NCBI RefSeq assembly: GCF_028890485.2
Contig: NZ_JARCHV010000002.1
Location: forward strand, 806,001-870,000
Source: Planococcus sp. SK3692
GTDB lineage: Bacteria; Bacillota; Bacilli; Bacillales_A; Planococcaceae
Reading direction: 5' to 3'
Length of the DNA stretch: 64,000 bases
In this document: piece by piece, positions 1-8,847 of the stretch
Layout of the letters: each line of letters opens with the position of its first letter
How positions within the stretch are numbered: position 1 is the first letter of the stretch
Notes under the pieces: model-generated
What the model saw: the letters and a program-made list of their open reading frames with translations, nothing else
What the model was told of the DNA's origin: nothing
Databases searched by the model: none
Position numbers and translations under genes: made by a program

Positions 1-1
1 A

Positions 2-586
2 CGGCTCGGGGCAACGAACGCCATCGTCCTTGGCAGCGCACCGGTCATTTCGGATGCACACTTGAACGCATTATCGATAATGGGTGTGGAAACAGAGCGC
101 ATCGGCGGCGCCAATCGCTATGAAACAGCGGCACTTGTTTCTGAGCGCATCGATTCGGAGGGGGCAGTCGTTGCGGATGGCGCGACGTTCAAAGATGTGT
201 CCCTCGCGTCCGTCTTTGCGGCGCAGAATCAATACCCGATTTTATTGTCGCAAGGCAGCCGAATGCCGCGTGAAACGACCGAAGCGATGGCAGGGCGCAG
301 CGATATTGTGCTGGCCGCTGACCGCTTGTCGATCGAAGCTCGCACGAAAGAGGAAGACGCTGAACGCCGCGTAGCCGTTTTGGCGCCGGCATCGAATTTC
401 ACCGATGCCTTGTCTGCGGCGAATGCAGCGGCACGGCGCAACGCCTCGCTGTATTTGGTCGGCAAAGATGGATTGACGAATGAACTGAAACAGCAGCTGG
501 AACAATATCAATCGTTTCTGGTCGTCGATTCGGAACAGCTCATTGATGCAGAAATGGTCCGTTCACTCGAAGCGCTTGTCGATTGA
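2..586 (+). CDS. Cell wall-binding repeat 2 protein, C-terminal part (5' end outside window)
   Basis: The reading frame is open from base 2 and ends at 586; the start lies upstream of the window. The visible 194 residues match the cell wall-binding repeat 2 (CWBR2, Cwp/LytB-type) pattern: NAIVLGS..PVIS followed by ERIGGANRYETAA, then a second unit with VFAAQNQYPILLSQ and a degenerate last unit (APASNFTDALSAANAAARRN). The complete CWBR2 units of the subtilase at 46917-48947 share the same ERIGG..RYETAA core, so this genome has at least two such surface proteins. Known family role: non-covalent anchoring to cell-wall polymers. The catalytic part, if any, is not visible. No terminator is obvious before the next gene 51 bp downstream. 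Confidence 0.85.
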   Translation, partial: RLGATNAIVLGSAPVISDAHLNALSIMGVETERIGGANRYETAALVSERIDSEGAVVADGATFKDVSLASVFAAQNQYPILLSQGSRMPRETTEAMAGRSDIVLAADRLSIEARTKEEDAERRVAVLAPASNFTDALSAANAAARRNASLYLVGKDGLTNELKQQLEQYQSFLVVDSEQLIDAEMVRSLEALVD

Positions 587-637
587 AGGCGCTAGGTTAT
601 AATGGAAGAATGACAAGAAAGAAAAGGATTTGGCAGG

Positions 638-1099
638 ATGAAAAAGCAATTGCTGGCCTGGCTTTGGCCGGTCTTATGGATGGTTCTTATATTTACTTTA
701 TCGCATCAGCCAGCGGGGGTATCCGGCGGCATCAGTTCGGAAATCGTCCGGCAAGTGTTTGAAGCCATTGTTCGCATCGTTCCAGTGGAATTCGACACGC
801 TTCATACGCTGTTCCGGAAAAGTGCCCATTTCTTTGCGTATCTCGTGCTCGGCTTGTTGTTGGTGAGGGCGCTTTTGAAAAATGGAGTGGCCTTTTGGCG
901 ATCGATGTTGTGGGCATTTGCGCTGAGCGTATTGTATGCAGCGTCCGATGAATTCCATCAATTATTCATTCCGGGGCGCAGCGGGGAAGTCCGCGATGTC
1001 TTGATCGACAGTGCAGGGGCAGCGACAGGCTTGTTGTGCTACTGGCTATTCGCAAAAGTTAAATGGCAACACGCTAAAAAGGCCGAAACCAACTGGTGA
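638..1099 (+). CDS. VanZ family membrane protein
   Basis: 153 residues with about four hydrophobic segments. It carries the VanZ hallmark blocks FRKSAHFFAYLVLG (about residues 60-75) and SDEFHQLFIPGRSGEVRDV (about 105-123), the latter followed by D-SAGAATG. VanZ relatives are integral membrane proteins; VanZ itself gives low-level teicoplanin resistance, but most chromosomal homologues have no assigned role. A GAAAGGA site about 9 bases upstream supports the ATG at 638. The stop codon lies inside the stem of the terminator at 1075-1112, so the gene is probably the last of its transcript. Confidence 0.88.
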   Translation: MKKQLLAWLWPVLWMVLIFTLSHQPAGVSGGISSEIVRQVFEAIVRIVPVEFDTLHTLFRKSAHFFAYLVLGLLLVRALLKNGVAFWRSMLWAFALSVLYAASDEFHQLFIPGRSGEVRDVLIDSAGAATGLLCYWLFAKVKWQHAKKAETNW

Positions 1100-1112
1100 G
1101 CGGCCTTTTTTG
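1075..1112 (+). terminator. Intrinsic terminator overlapping the 3' end of the VanZ gene
   Basis: The arms AAAAAGGCCG and CGGCCTTTTT are separated by 15 bases and followed by a T-run. The hairpin contains the stop codon of the VanZ gene. Confidence 0.85.
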
Positions 1113-1178
1113 TTTTGTGTGAAAGTGGTGTTTTTGTTAGCTGACAACGGGAATAGAACAAGCAGGAGGTGGAACCCG

Positions 1179-1409
1179 ATGAAAGATAAATTAAAAGATA
1201 AAGAAGAAAAGTTTGCGGTGAGCACGGAATACCGCGAGAATTTAAAACAGACGATCCACGTATTGCAAGAACAGGTGGATATTACTGAGCAATTCGAAGA
1301 CGATAAAGACGTCGACGCGATGAAAGGCAAACTCGGCGATCTCGTGAAAAAGCATGACGAGCTCGACGAAAAATCGCACCGCCTGTCAAAACTACTATTG
1401 GACATGTAA
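1179..1409 (+). CDS. Small charged coiled-coil protein, unknown function
   Basis: 76 residues, highly charged (K/E/D-rich) with heptad-like leucine spacing, starting MKDKLKDKEEKF and ending SRLSKLLLDM-like (SHRLSKLLLDM). No signal peptide or membrane segment. The frame is open further upstream, but AGGAGGT at 1164-1170 lies 8 bases before the ATG at 1179, which fixes the start. I do not recognise the family; length and charge resemble the many small cytoplasmic helical proteins of Bacillales. It has its own terminator at 1413-1453. Confidence 0.7.
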   Translation: MKDKLKDKEEKFAVSTEYRENLKQTIHVLQEQVDITEQFEDDKDVDAMKGKLGDLVKKHDELDEKSHRLSKLLLDM

Positions 1410-1412
1410 AAG

Positions 1413-1453
1413 GAAATGCCGCAATGCTTGAAATAAGCGATTGCGGTATTTTT
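1413..1453 (+). terminator. Intrinsic terminator
   Basis: Arms AAATGCCGCAAT and ATTGCGGTATTT around a short loop, followed by T residues, just after the small coiled-coil gene. Confidence 0.85.
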
Positions 1454-1564
1454 GTGTGAATAGGTAGTTGGAGTACTTGTTTTCCTATATATTATTTCCA
1501 AAATCTATATACCGAATGACATTTCCTGCTAAACTTAGGAGACTGACTAGAGCGAGGTGTATTG

Positions 1565-2695
1565 ATGGAGGCGTACTTTTTTTATTTCCTTGAAAATATG
1601 GCATTGATCATAGCGATGATGTACCTGGGCTTGAAGGCGCGGGAATATATTTTGCCGTCCATTGCAAAATCACGAACAGCACCATTAGTGAATGGGTTGC
1701 TCGTGGGTGTGTTGGCGTTTGTCATTATGTACAATCCACTTCTTCATGAAGGCATGCGAGTGGACCTGCGAGAGGCGCCTCTTTATTTTATCGCTTTTGT
1801 AGGAGGCTGGTTCCCTGGAATTGTCGCCTTGATTATTCCAGCGATTTACAGAGTGATGATGGAAGGCCCGACTGTTTTGCAAGGCATTTTACAAGGGATT
1901 ATGCTGCCTGTACTGATCGGCAGCTTGTTCCATGACTGGAAAAATTACCGGCCGCCTTATGCACTAATCAGCATTAAGCGGATGATGATCGGTTTTGTCG
2001 TATTTGAAGTGATCAAATCGGTGTGGATGGCTTTATCGACGCCTGCGACTGCCAGCATGGCACTTATCATGGCTTTGATGGGGACGATCGGCGTATTGGC
2101 GATGGGTTGGATCCTTAATGATACACACCGGAATATCATTCGCTGGAAAGCGCTTGAACATGACTCAACGCACGACGCCTTGACGGGTTTGCCGAATCTC
2201 CGATTTTTCCATGAACAGGTGCGCGAATTGAAATATCGCGGCATGCCGATGGCGGTCGTCATGATGGATGTCGATCATTTCAAGAATTACAACGATACGC
2301 ATGGCCATCCGGCAGGAGACGGCGTGCTGCGGTCGATCGGCCGATTAATGGAAGAATCGGCACGGCCGGGAGATGTCATCGCCCGTTACGGCGGGGAAGA
2401 ATTCATCTTGTGCTTTATGGGCGTGTCGACTGAACAGCGGGCGTTTGAACTAGCGGATGCTTTGCGTGAACGCATCGAAAGCTATGCATTCTACGGCGGC
2501 GATCAACAGCCGGGAGGACGATTGACCGTGTCCATCGGCGCGGCGCTGTCAGAAACGGAACAACCACTGGATGAATTGATCGAACAGGCTGACCGGGCGC
2601 TTTACCACTCGAAAAAGTCCGGGCGCAACCAAGTAACGGTCGCTTCGACCAAAGCCGAAATCGAGAAAAAAGCCGAATACCAAGTGAACGCATAG
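1565..2695 (+). CDS. Membrane-bound diguanylate cyclase (5TM-type sensor plus GGDEF)
   Basis: About 376 residues. Residues 1-180 hold five to six hydrophobic segments of the 5TMR-LYT/LytS-type sensor region (MALIIAMMYLGLKAR, VGGWFPGIVALIIPAIYR). A GGDEF domain follows from about residue 205 (HDALTGLPNLRFF). The active-site signature is RYGGEEF, a functional GGDEF variant, and RPGD lies five residues before it, so an allosteric RxxD inhibitory site is present. Expected role: synthesis of c-di-GMP from two GTP, with product inhibition, at the membrane. GAGGTG at 1554-1559 favours the ATG at 1565 over the TTG just before it. It may feed the c-di-GMP-linked polysaccharide operon at 60352-64000; that link is inference. 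Confidence 0.9.
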   Translation: MEAYFFYFLENMALIIAMMYLGLKAREYILPSIAKSRTAPLVNGLLVGVLAFVIMYNPLLHEGMRVDLREAPLYFIAFVGGWFPGIVALIIPAIYRVMMEGPTVLQGILQGIMLPVLIGSLFHDWKNYRPPYALISIKRMMIGFVVFEVIKSVWMALSTPATASMALIMALMGTIGVLAMGWILNDTHRNIIRWKALEHDSTHDALTGLPNLRFFHEQVRELKYRGMPMAVVMMDVDHFKNYNDTHGHPAGDGVLRSIGRLMEESARPGDVIARYGGEEFILCFMGVSTEQRAFELADALRERIESYAFYGGDQQPGGRLTVSIGAALSETEQPLDELIEQADRALYHSKKSGRNQVTVASTKAEIEKKAEYQVNA

Positions 2696-2734
2696 CATTC
2701 ATTGAATGAAGATGAAGAATGTGCAGTCAAATAT

Positions 2735-2771
2735 AAAAATGCTATCCCTATACTGTGGGATAGCATTTTTA
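2735..2771 (+). terminator. Bidirectional intrinsic terminator
   Basis: Arms AAAAATGCTATCCC and GGGATAGCATTTTT, with A-run and T-run on either side, between the convergent GGDEF and DUF2512-like genes. Confidence 0.9.
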
Positions 2772-2776
2772 CGTGT

Positions 2777-3178
2777 TTAACTTTTGGCTGATTTGTATTC
2801 ATTATACCAAGGCACCACGCTGCGGTCGACGTATTGGTGAAAGAACCATTCGCCTGCCGACAATACGAGTGCGCTAGTGAGTGCGGGCGCGACCATGGCG
2901 GCGAATTCACCGGTCAATAGCCAGCCAATCAGCAAGATGACAGCCAGTGCCATGATGAAATCAGTAAACGTGGCGATCGTGTTGCGCGACGATTGATTGT
3001 TTGGTTGTCCGGCGTTCAGGAAAATGAGAATGTCGCCAATCGCATAGGACAACGCCGTCAGTGCAAGACTGATCATCAAGGTATTCATGAAGCTGACATC
3101 AAATGCCCACGTGAGGATAACGAGCAAGACAAGTGTAATAATGACAAATTTGATAGCGAGTGCAATAAGATGTTTCAC
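2777..3178 (-). CDS. DUF2512 (YndM-like) membrane protein
   Basis: 133 residues with four hydrophobic segments (ALAIKFVIITLVLLVI, LMISLALTALSYAIGD, FIMALAVILLIGWLL, LTSALVLSAGEWFFH). Size, topology and the ending EWFFHQYVDRSVVP-NEY agree with the DUF2512/YndM family of Bacillales, whose function is unknown. The frame is open six codons further upstream, but AAGGAGGG lies 5 bases before the GTG at 3178, so I start there. Monocistronic; shares the terminator at 2735-2771 with the convergent cyclase gene. Confidence 0.75.
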   Translation of the reverse strand: MKHLIALAIKFVIITLVLLVILTWAFDVSFMNTLMISLALTALSYAIGDILIFLNAGQPNNQSSRNTIATFTDFIMALAVILLIGWLLTGEFAAMVAPALTSALVLSAGEWFFHQYVDRSVVPWYNEYKSAKS

Positions 3179-3361
3179 GAAATCCCTCCTTTTCAATTGA
3201 AATGAACTATAGAAACCTTTACCCGTTTCAATGGAAGGATATGCGCGCTTTTTGACATCAAATTAGTGTGAGCTGAAATTCAAAGAAATATTCAAAAAAT
3301 GGAAAAAAAGAAACACCATTATGGTAATATTATGAGAAAAAGAGAAAAGGGCGTTTTTTGA

Positions 3362-5326
3362 TTGGAAAAATTAAAAACGGCTGGGAAATATCTGCTCAGC
3401 CAATGGGATTATGCGTTATTTGTCTTATTACTACTTGGAAAAGTGTATTATTTTTCAAATGTTAGCGGCACCTTGTTTACGACGCTCGGACCGTTCGCTT
3501 ATGCGGGGGAATTTGTAGCTTGGCTGTTTGGCGGGGATAGTGACCGGATTTTTGAAGGGGTATTATTGATCAGCATCGGGACGATTTTACTCAGCACGTT
3601 TTGGCTGTTGCTTTTGCACGGCCGAAAACGGCTGTTTTGGATGGCCATCACCAATCTGGTGTTGAGTTTCATCATTTTGGCGGATACTTTGTATTTCCGT
3701 TATTTTGAAGACATCATTTCCGTGACGGTGTTGATGCAAATGCGCCAAGTGGGCGATGTCGGCGAAAGCATTTTTGCCTTGTTCCGGCTAAGCGATGCAT
3801 TGCTGATGGCAGATGTGTTATTGATGGCAATCCTGTGGCTGGTCATTAGCCGGAAAAAAGCGGCTGCTACAAAACCATCAGGCTTTGCGAAAGTCGGAAC
3901 GGCGCTGTTGGTGCTCGTGCTCGGCTGGCAATTGACGGCCGTGCCGTTCGCTAAATCAATGGAAGACGGCGGCGCATGGCAGTTCAATAAATTGATATCG
4001 AATATGCGGGTGTATAATTTCACCGGCTTGCTCGGATTCCATAGCGCCAATATTACGCGTTATATCGACGATAATTTCATCAACCGCAAAGTGTATAGCG
4101 AAGACGAAATTTCTGCGACGCAGGATTGGTTCGACGGGCGCAATGCCGAGCGCATCCCAGGCCCATATTCCGGCATGGCGGAAGGCAAAAATGTTATCGT
4201 GCTCCAAGTGGAAGCATTGCAGAATTTCGTCCTGAACCGTGAAGTGAACGGGGAAGAGATTACGCCGAACTTAAACCGCTTGGCACAAGAAAATCTCTAT
4301 TTTCCGAACTTTTACGAGCAGACAGCGCTCGGCCGGACTTCAGATGCTGAGTTCCTGTTGAACACGTCTTTATATCCGACAGCGGAAGGATCCGCTTATA
4401 TGCTGTATGCGGAAAACACTTACGATGCGCTACCAGCGATTCTAAAAGATCAAGGCTACGGGACCAATGTATTCCATCCATATAAGGCGAGCTTTTGGAA
4501 CCGCTACATCATCTATCCGCAACTCGGCATCGACACGTTCTATTCCGACGATGATTTTGAGGAAGCGGAAGTGATCGGCTGGGCGATCAATGACGAAGCG
4601 ATGCTCGATCAATCGCTTGAGGAAATGGCAACGTTCACGGAACCGTTCTATTCGCATATCGTGACACTCACGAGCCATCATCCGTTCGAGATGCCGGAAG
4701 ATCTTCAGCTGCTCAATACAGAAGGCTATGACGGTTATCAGGACCGCCACTTCAAGAATTATTTGCAGTCGATTCATTATGTCGACCAGGCAATCGGCAA
4801 GTTTGTTGATGGGCTCGAACAAAAAGGCATGCTCGATGATACGATGCTGGTCATTTATGGCGACCATAGCACAGGGATGACGGCGAACACGAAAGCGTTC
4901 GTGGAGTTCACCGAGGCGGAAGATCCGCTGAATTATTTTGAAACGAATAAAAACGTGCCGCTTATTCTTCATGTTCCAGGGGCGGAGCCGAAAACCTTCA
5001 GCCAAGTGGCGAGCCAGCTTGACCTAGCCCCGAGCTTACTCGATGTGCTCGGCGGCGATCCGGCACAGCACAATTTCATCGGCCGCAATATGTGGGATGC
5101 AGAAGGCGGGCGAGCGACATTCCGCGACGGCTCGTTCATCACGAGCGAACTGAGCTTTATCGCCTCGTCTGACGGAATCTATGACAACGGCAGCTGCTTC
5201 TGGCGCATGACCGGTGAAGCGATGGGTGTCGAAGCCTGCGAAGAGCCGTTCAAGGAAGGCTCAAAAGAACTGCAAATTTCGGATGATGTCCTGCGCGGCG
5301 ACTTGCTCAAGAAGTTCGAGCGCTGA
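3362..5326 (+). CDS. LTA synthase family phosphoglycerol transferase
   Basis: 654 residues. Residues 1-200 contain five membrane segments, followed by an extracellular sulfatase-fold domain (about 260-640). The domain has the LtaS hallmarks: metal-ligand Glu in VLQVEALQNF (about 284), catalytic Thr in ALGRTSDAEF (about 326), SHHPFE, and YGDHSTGM with Asp and His metal ligands. Family role: transfer of glycerol-phosphate from phosphatidylglycerol to grow or prime the lipoteichoic acid chain on the outer membrane face. Whether this is the main synthase or a YfnI/YqgS/YvgJ-type paralogue cannot be decided here. The only reasonable start is TTG at 3362 behind a weak AAAAGGG site. It stands alone between the DUF2512 gene and the PatB-like gene. 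Confidence 0.9.
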   Translation: MEKLKTAGKYLLSQWDYALFVLLLLGKVYYFSNVSGTLFTTLGPFAYAGEFVAWLFGGDSDRIFEGVLLISIGTILLSTFWLLLLHGRKRLFWMAITNLVLSFIILADTLYFRYFEDIISVTVLMQMRQVGDVGESIFALFRLSDALLMADVLLMAILWLVISRKKAAATKPSGFAKVGTALLVLVLGWQLTAVPFAKSMEDGGAWQFNKLISNMRVYNFTGLLGFHSANITRYIDDNFINRKVYSEDEISATQDWFDGRNAERIPGPYSGMAEGKNVIVLQVEALQNFVLNREVNGEEITPNLNRLAQENLYFPNFYEQTALGRTSDAEFLLNTSLYPTAEGSAYMLYAENTYDALPAILKDQGYGTNVFHPYKASFWNRYIIYPQLGIDTFYSDDDFEEAEVIGWAINDEAMLDQSLEEMATFTEPFYSHIVTLTSHHPFEMPEDLQLLNTEGYDGYQDRHFKNYLQSIHYVDQAIGKFVDGLEQKGMLDDTMLVIYGDHSTGMTANTKAFVEFTEAEDPLNYFETNKNVPLILHVPGAEPKTFSQVASQLDLAPSLLDVLGGDPAQHNFIGRNMWDAEGGRATFRDGSFITSELSFIASSDGIYDNGSCFWRMTGEAMGVEACEEPFKEGSKELQISDDVLRGDLLKKFER

Positions 5327-5407
5327 CCATAAGCAAAATTCACCAACTCATTGGATAGGAGCGGTACACTAGATGTGTTGAATCCATCCGAGAAAGGGAG
5401 TTTTTGA

Positions 5408-6598
5408 ATGAATTATAATTTTGATGAAGCGGTCGAACGCCGCAATACCTATTCACTTAAATGGGACGGAGCGGAATTGATCAAGCAATTCGGCATTACC
5501 GACCGCTACGATGAAGATACGATTCCGTTGTTCACGGCCGATATGGATCTTCCGGTCGCACAGCCGATCGTCGATGCGCTTCATAAAACGGTCGATCATC
5601 GCATTTTCGGTTATACGATTTTGCCGGATACGTATTTTGAGGCTATCCAACAATACTTCCGCAAGCGCTATGATTGGGCGATCGACAAAGAACAAATCAT
5701 CTTCAGCCCAGGAACGGTGCATGCTTTAAATATCGCAGTCAAAGCATTCACGGAAGCAGGCGACGGCGTTATTATCCAGCGCCCGGTATATCCACCGTTT
5801 ACTTCCGCTGTTGAAGGCAACGGACGCGTCGTGAAAAATAATGCACTCGTCATGGATGAAGAGGGCCGTTACTCGATCAACTTCGAAGAATTCGAGGAGC
5901 TCGCAAAAGATGAAGACACGAAATTATTCATCCACTGCCATCCGCACAATCCGACAGGGCGCGTGTTTACACCGGAAGAATCGAACAAGCTGGCAGATAT
6001 CTGCAAGCGCCATAATGTGACAATCATCGCTGATGAAATCCATGGCGATTTGGTGCGCAGCGGCGAGACATTCACGCCGATGGTTTTGGCAGCGGATGAG
6101 ACCGACCACATCATCACGTGCACGGCGATCAATAAAACGTTCAACGTGGCAGGGCTTCATTGCACAAACGTCATCATCGAAAACGAAAGCTTGCGCGAGA
6201 AATTCGCCGCCGAACTGGGCATGCAATTGCCGACGCCGTTTACAGTTGCAGCACTCATCGCGGCTTATACAGAAGGCGATGACTGGCTCGGGCAAGTGAA
6301 CGAATACCTTGATGGCACGCTCGAATGGATGAAAGACTTCCTCGCGGAGCGTATGCCGAAAGTGAAAGTGCGCATTCCGGAAGGCACGTACGTCATGTGG
6401 CTCGATTTCCGCGGCTACGGGCTTGAGGACAAGGAAATCCATGACCGCATCTATAATAAAGCGAATGTCATTTTGGAAGACGGTACGATGTTCGGCCCTG
6501 AAGGCGCAGGGTTCCAGCGCATTTGCATCCCATCCCCGCGTCCGCTCATCAAAGAAGCGATGGAGCGCATTGCGCGTGAATTCGACGATTTGAATTAA
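5408..6598 (+). CDS. patB: MalY/PatB family PLP-dependent C-S lyase (cystathionine beta-lyase-like)
   Basis: 396 residues of the class I/II aminotransferase fold. The start, MNYNFDEAVERRNTYSLKWD, is typical of the MalY/PatB branch. Visible PLP features are HCHPHNPTGRVF, IADEIHGDL (Asp that binds the pyridine nitrogen) and the Schiff-base lysine in AINKTFNVAGL; an Arg near the C-terminus (RICIPSPRP) fits the carboxylate site. Expected reaction: beta-elimination of cystathionine or cysteine to pyruvate, ammonia and a thiol. GAGAAAGGGAG lies about 7 bases before the ATG. No methionine or cysteine pathway genes are adjacent, so the substrate is uncertain. Confidence 0.88.
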   Translation: MNYNFDEAVERRNTYSLKWDGAELIKQFGITDRYDEDTIPLFTADMDLPVAQPIVDALHKTVDHRIFGYTILPDTYFEAIQQYFRKRYDWAIDKEQIIFSPGTVHALNIAVKAFTEAGDGVIIQRPVYPPFTSAVEGNGRVVKNNALVMDEEGRYSINFEEFEELAKDEDTKLFIHCHPHNPTGRVFTPEESNKLADICKRHNVTIIADEIHGDLVRSGETFTPMVLAADETDHIITCTAINKTFNVAGLHCTNVIIENESLREKFAAELGMQLPTPFTVAALIAAYTEGDDWLGQVNEYLDGTLEWMKDFLAERMPKVKVRIPEGTYVMWLDFRGYGLEDKEIHDRIYNKANVILEDGTMFGPEGAGFQRICIPSPRPLIKEAMERIAREFDDLN

Positions 6599-6661
6599 TG
6601 TTTTTTTCATGCCGTTTCAGGGAAAGCTAGAGAGAGACGGAAAATGAAAGGACGTGCCTGT

Positions 6662-7279
6662 ATGGCGTTGAAAGCAATATTTCTCAATTGTTCATTGAAG
6701 AGTTCGGAAGAAGAATCCAACACGGAAGGGTTCATGAAAGACGTTCAAACCCATTACAAAAAACTCGGAGTCGAGTCTGAAATCATCCGGTTGGCGGATT
6801 ATTACATCGCTTACGGAGTAGAGGAAGACATGGAAGACGGCGACGAATGGCCGGAGATTCTGGAATTGATCAAAGATGCCGATATCCTCATTGTCGGGAC
6901 ACCGCTGTGGCTTGGCGAAAAAAGTTCGCTTGCAACACAAGCGATTGAACGCTTGTATGGTTCGAGCAGCGTGACCAACGATAAAGGCCAGGCGATTTTC
7001 TATAATAAAGTCGGTGCAGCAGCTATCACCGGCAACGAGGATGGCGCGAAGCATGCGGCGGCATCTCTGTTATACGGCTTGTCGCATATCGGCTTTGTCA
7101 TCCCGCCGAATGTGGATGCGTATTGGGTCGGGGAAGCCGGTCCAGGACCGTCGTATTTGGAAGCGGGGCATGGCAATGACTTCTCCAAATCGGCGATTCA
7201 GCGATTGGCGTATAATACGTACCATTTAGCGAATATGCTGAAAGAGAATCCGATTCCAGCAGAAGGCAATACATTGTAA
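6662..7279 (+). CDS. Flavodoxin-like NAD(P)H-dependent FMN reductase family protein
   Basis: 205 residues with a flavodoxin-like fold: beta1 ALKAIFLNCSLK followed by a phosphate-binding SS..ES loop, DADILIVGTPLWLGEKSSLATQAIERL (the flavodoxin family P-x-W-x-G motif) and KVGAAAITGNEDGAKH. Members of this family bind FMN and reduce quinones, azo dyes or iron with NAD(P)H; the substrate here is unknown. The frame is open for six codons upstream, but GAAAGGAC lies 8-9 bases before the ATG at 6662, which I take as the start. Followed by its own terminator. Confidence 0.85.
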   Translation: MALKAIFLNCSLKSSEEESNTEGFMKDVQTHYKKLGVESEIIRLADYYIAYGVEEDMEDGDEWPEILELIKDADILIVGTPLWLGEKSSLATQAIERLYGSSSVTNDKGQAIFYNKVGAAAITGNEDGAKHAAASLLYGLSHIGFVIPPNVDAYWVGEAGPGPSYLEAGHGNDFSKSAIQRLAYNTYHLANMLKENPIPAEGNTL

Positions 7280-7282
7280 CAC

Positions 7283-7315
7283 TAGGCCCTTTCTCTTTTG
7301 AGAAGGGGTTTTTGT
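7283..7315 (+). terminator. Intrinsic terminator
   Basis: Arms CCCTTTCTC and GAGAAGGGG around TTTT, then a T-run, directly after the flavodoxin-like gene. Confidence 0.8.
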
Positions 7316-7409
7316 ATTGGAATAAGGGGAAGCGAATACATATCAGTATTGAAGATTCAATTTTAGAACGCACAGCACGTTGTAAATGTAAATTGGGATT
7401 TTTTATACG

Positions 7410-7538
7410 GAGATTACGCTCCTGGCGGATGCTTGCCGGGGGGTGGGCGTCGAGCCAATGTGCCGCAAAAAGCGCGTCACATTTGTCTCGCCAGTCCCAC
7501 TCAGTCCCCCAGGCGTCACCGCCATCCGCTCCATCTCT
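7410..7538 (-). repeat. Structured intergenic repeat family B, copy 1 (short form)
   Basis: Read on the minus strand, this copy matches the family B elements at 16052-16240 and 28653-28837 (agagatggagcg..tgacgcctg...actggcgaga..). It keeps the outer arms and one internal hairpin (AATGTG at 7457-7462 with CACATT at 7478-7483) but lacks the middle arm found in the other copies. It occupies most of the 355-base gap 7280-7634, in which I see no gene. Confidence 0.75.
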
Positions 7539-7634
7539 GTTGCCAAAATATGCAAGTAGAAAAAATATTCTCTGCAAATATACATAAAGCAGTGGACATT
7601 ATACTGAAAAATCGGTGAGAAAAGGGGGGAGCTC

Positions 7635-7916
7635 ATGAAGACTTTAGCGGGTTTTATTATTTTGATGGGAATTATCTTGTTGTTTGCGGATGCTGAGTTG
7701 CTTGCGCCTTTGGAGGGATTTGCGGTTTACTTCATTGTTGGCGGTTTGGTAGTGTTGGCCATTGCGCAGCTTTTGGGAAATCGTGAGAAGAATTGGCTGT
7801 GCCGGATCGGGTTCCATGATTTCGAGCGCCAGGAGCGGGTTGAAGAGCTTCCGGCTATGCGCTGGTATCGCTGTAAGCGCTGCGGCAAGGAGAAGCGGGC
7901 AGCGTCGATTGTCTAA
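7635..7916 (+). CDS. Small two-TM protein with C-terminal zinc-ribbon-like motif
   Basis: 93 residues. Residues 1-50 form two hydrophobic helices. The tail reads LCRIGFHDF...MRWYRCKRCGKEKR, a C-x4-H plus CxxC pattern (one Cys, one His, two Cys) that suggests a single zinc site, similar in layout to DUF1660-type small proteins. GGGGGGAG lies 4-7 bases before the ATG. Function unknown; the soluble tail probably faces the cytoplasm. It shares a bidirectional terminator (7929-7961) with the convergent hydrolase gene. Confidence 0.7.
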   Translation: MKTLAGFIILMGIILLFADAELLAPLEGFAVYFIVGGLVVLAIAQLLGNREKNWLCRIGFHDFERQERVEELPAMRWYRCKRCGKEKRAASIV

Positions 7917-7928
7917 TTCTTGCATAAG

Positions 7929-7961
7929 AAAAAGCCAGGAAGCGGAATCCCTGGCTTTTTG
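7929..7961 (+). terminator. Bidirectional intrinsic terminator
   Basis: Arms AAAAAGCCAGG and CCTGGCTTTTT, between convergent genes ending at 7916 and 7966. Confidence 0.88.
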
Positions 7962-7965
7962 GTGA

Positions 7966-8727
7966 TTAAAATTCGAATACTTCGCCATTTTGTGGCACAT
8001 GCAATTTATCGGAGAAGCCTTGTTCAATTGCAAAAGCTTTTAGCTCTTCGCGCGACAAGGTCCAGTGGTTGACGGCTTCCATATGGCTCGCGATCAATGT
8101 CGCTTGCGGGGCTGCTTTATGCGTTTGTTCGACGTCTTCTTTGCCCATGACGAGCGAGCCGCCTTCTAAGAATTGATTATCGCCTGCGTTCACGACGATG
8201 ACTTCCGGCTCGTGCTTATCGATTTCTTGTTGGACACCATCATACCAAACGGTGTCGCCTGCGATATAAAGCGTTTTTTCGTCTTCGTGTTTAAAGACGA
8301 TGCCGCACACGAGCCCGGCCATTTTGAGGATTTCGCCGCGTCCGTGTTCGCCTTGCGTCTTGATCAAGCGGATGCGTTCGAAGCTCGTCTCTTCACCGAG
8401 AACCGTGACATTCGAGAAGCCGTCGTTGCGGAGCACTTGTGCATCTTCCTCGTTTTGGCTGAAGAGCGGCAAGTGTTTCGGTAAAATTTCTTTGGCCGCT
8501 TCGTCGTAATGGTCCATATGAAGGTGGGTGATAATGACTGCATCGATTCCTTCGATGAGCTGTTCTTTTGGAATCGGCAACTCCTCCAAAGGATTGTGTT
8601 GATCTTGTCGTGCGGAATTCGGGAATGGCGGGTAGCTTCCCTTATCGCCAAGAAACGGGTCGACGAGGAAATGCTTGCCTGCATATTGGATGCGTAAAGT
8701 AGCGTTGCGAATCTGTTCGATTTTCAT
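7966..8727 (-). CDS. MBL-fold metallo-hydrolase (UlaG/YtkL-like)
   Basis: 253 residues with a metallo-beta-lactamase fold. The metal-binding motif THLHMDHYD is at about residue 80, a further Asp is in YIAGDTVWYDG, and a His in ASHMEAVNHW. The layout (TLRIQYAGKHFLVDPFLGDKG at the start) is that of the UlaG-like branch, which hydrolyses lactones or phosphodiesters; the substrate here is unknown. AAAGGAG lies 8 bases before the ATG at 8727; the upstream in-frame ATG has no site of its own. It is divergent from the Lrp-type regulator 120 bp away, which might control it. Confidence 0.85.
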   Translation of the reverse strand: MKIEQIRNATLRIQYAGKHFLVDPFLGDKGSYPPFPNSARQDQHNPLEELPIPKEQLIEGIDAVIITHLHMDHYDEAAKEILPKHLPLFSQNEEDAQVLRNDGFSNVTVLGEETSFERIRLIKTQGEHGRGEILKMAGLVCGIVFKHEDEKTLYIAGDTVWYDGVQQEIDKHEPEVIVVNAGDNQFLEGGSLVMGKEDVEQTHKAAPQATLIASHMEAVNHWTLSREELKAFAIEQGFSDKLHVPQNGEVFEF

Positions 8728-8847
8728 GGTTCGAACTCCTTTCATGAGGTGTGACCCTAGTATATACTGAAATTCATAATAGAGACGAGGGCCTCGTGAA
8801 GGTCTTTTGGCGTTTTCACTTGATTAATGAAAGGAATTGACCTGGCA

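Noticed and set aside
1046..1501. Open frame on the minus strand (151 codons) across the small coiled-coil gene
   Set aside because: Serine/cysteine-rich nonsense-like product spanning a terminator, no ribosome site; it is the complement of the charged gene at 1179-1409.
7312..7587. Open frame of 91 codons after the flavodoxin-like gene
   Set aside because: It runs through repeat B copy 1, has no ribosome site and the product has no protein-like pattern.
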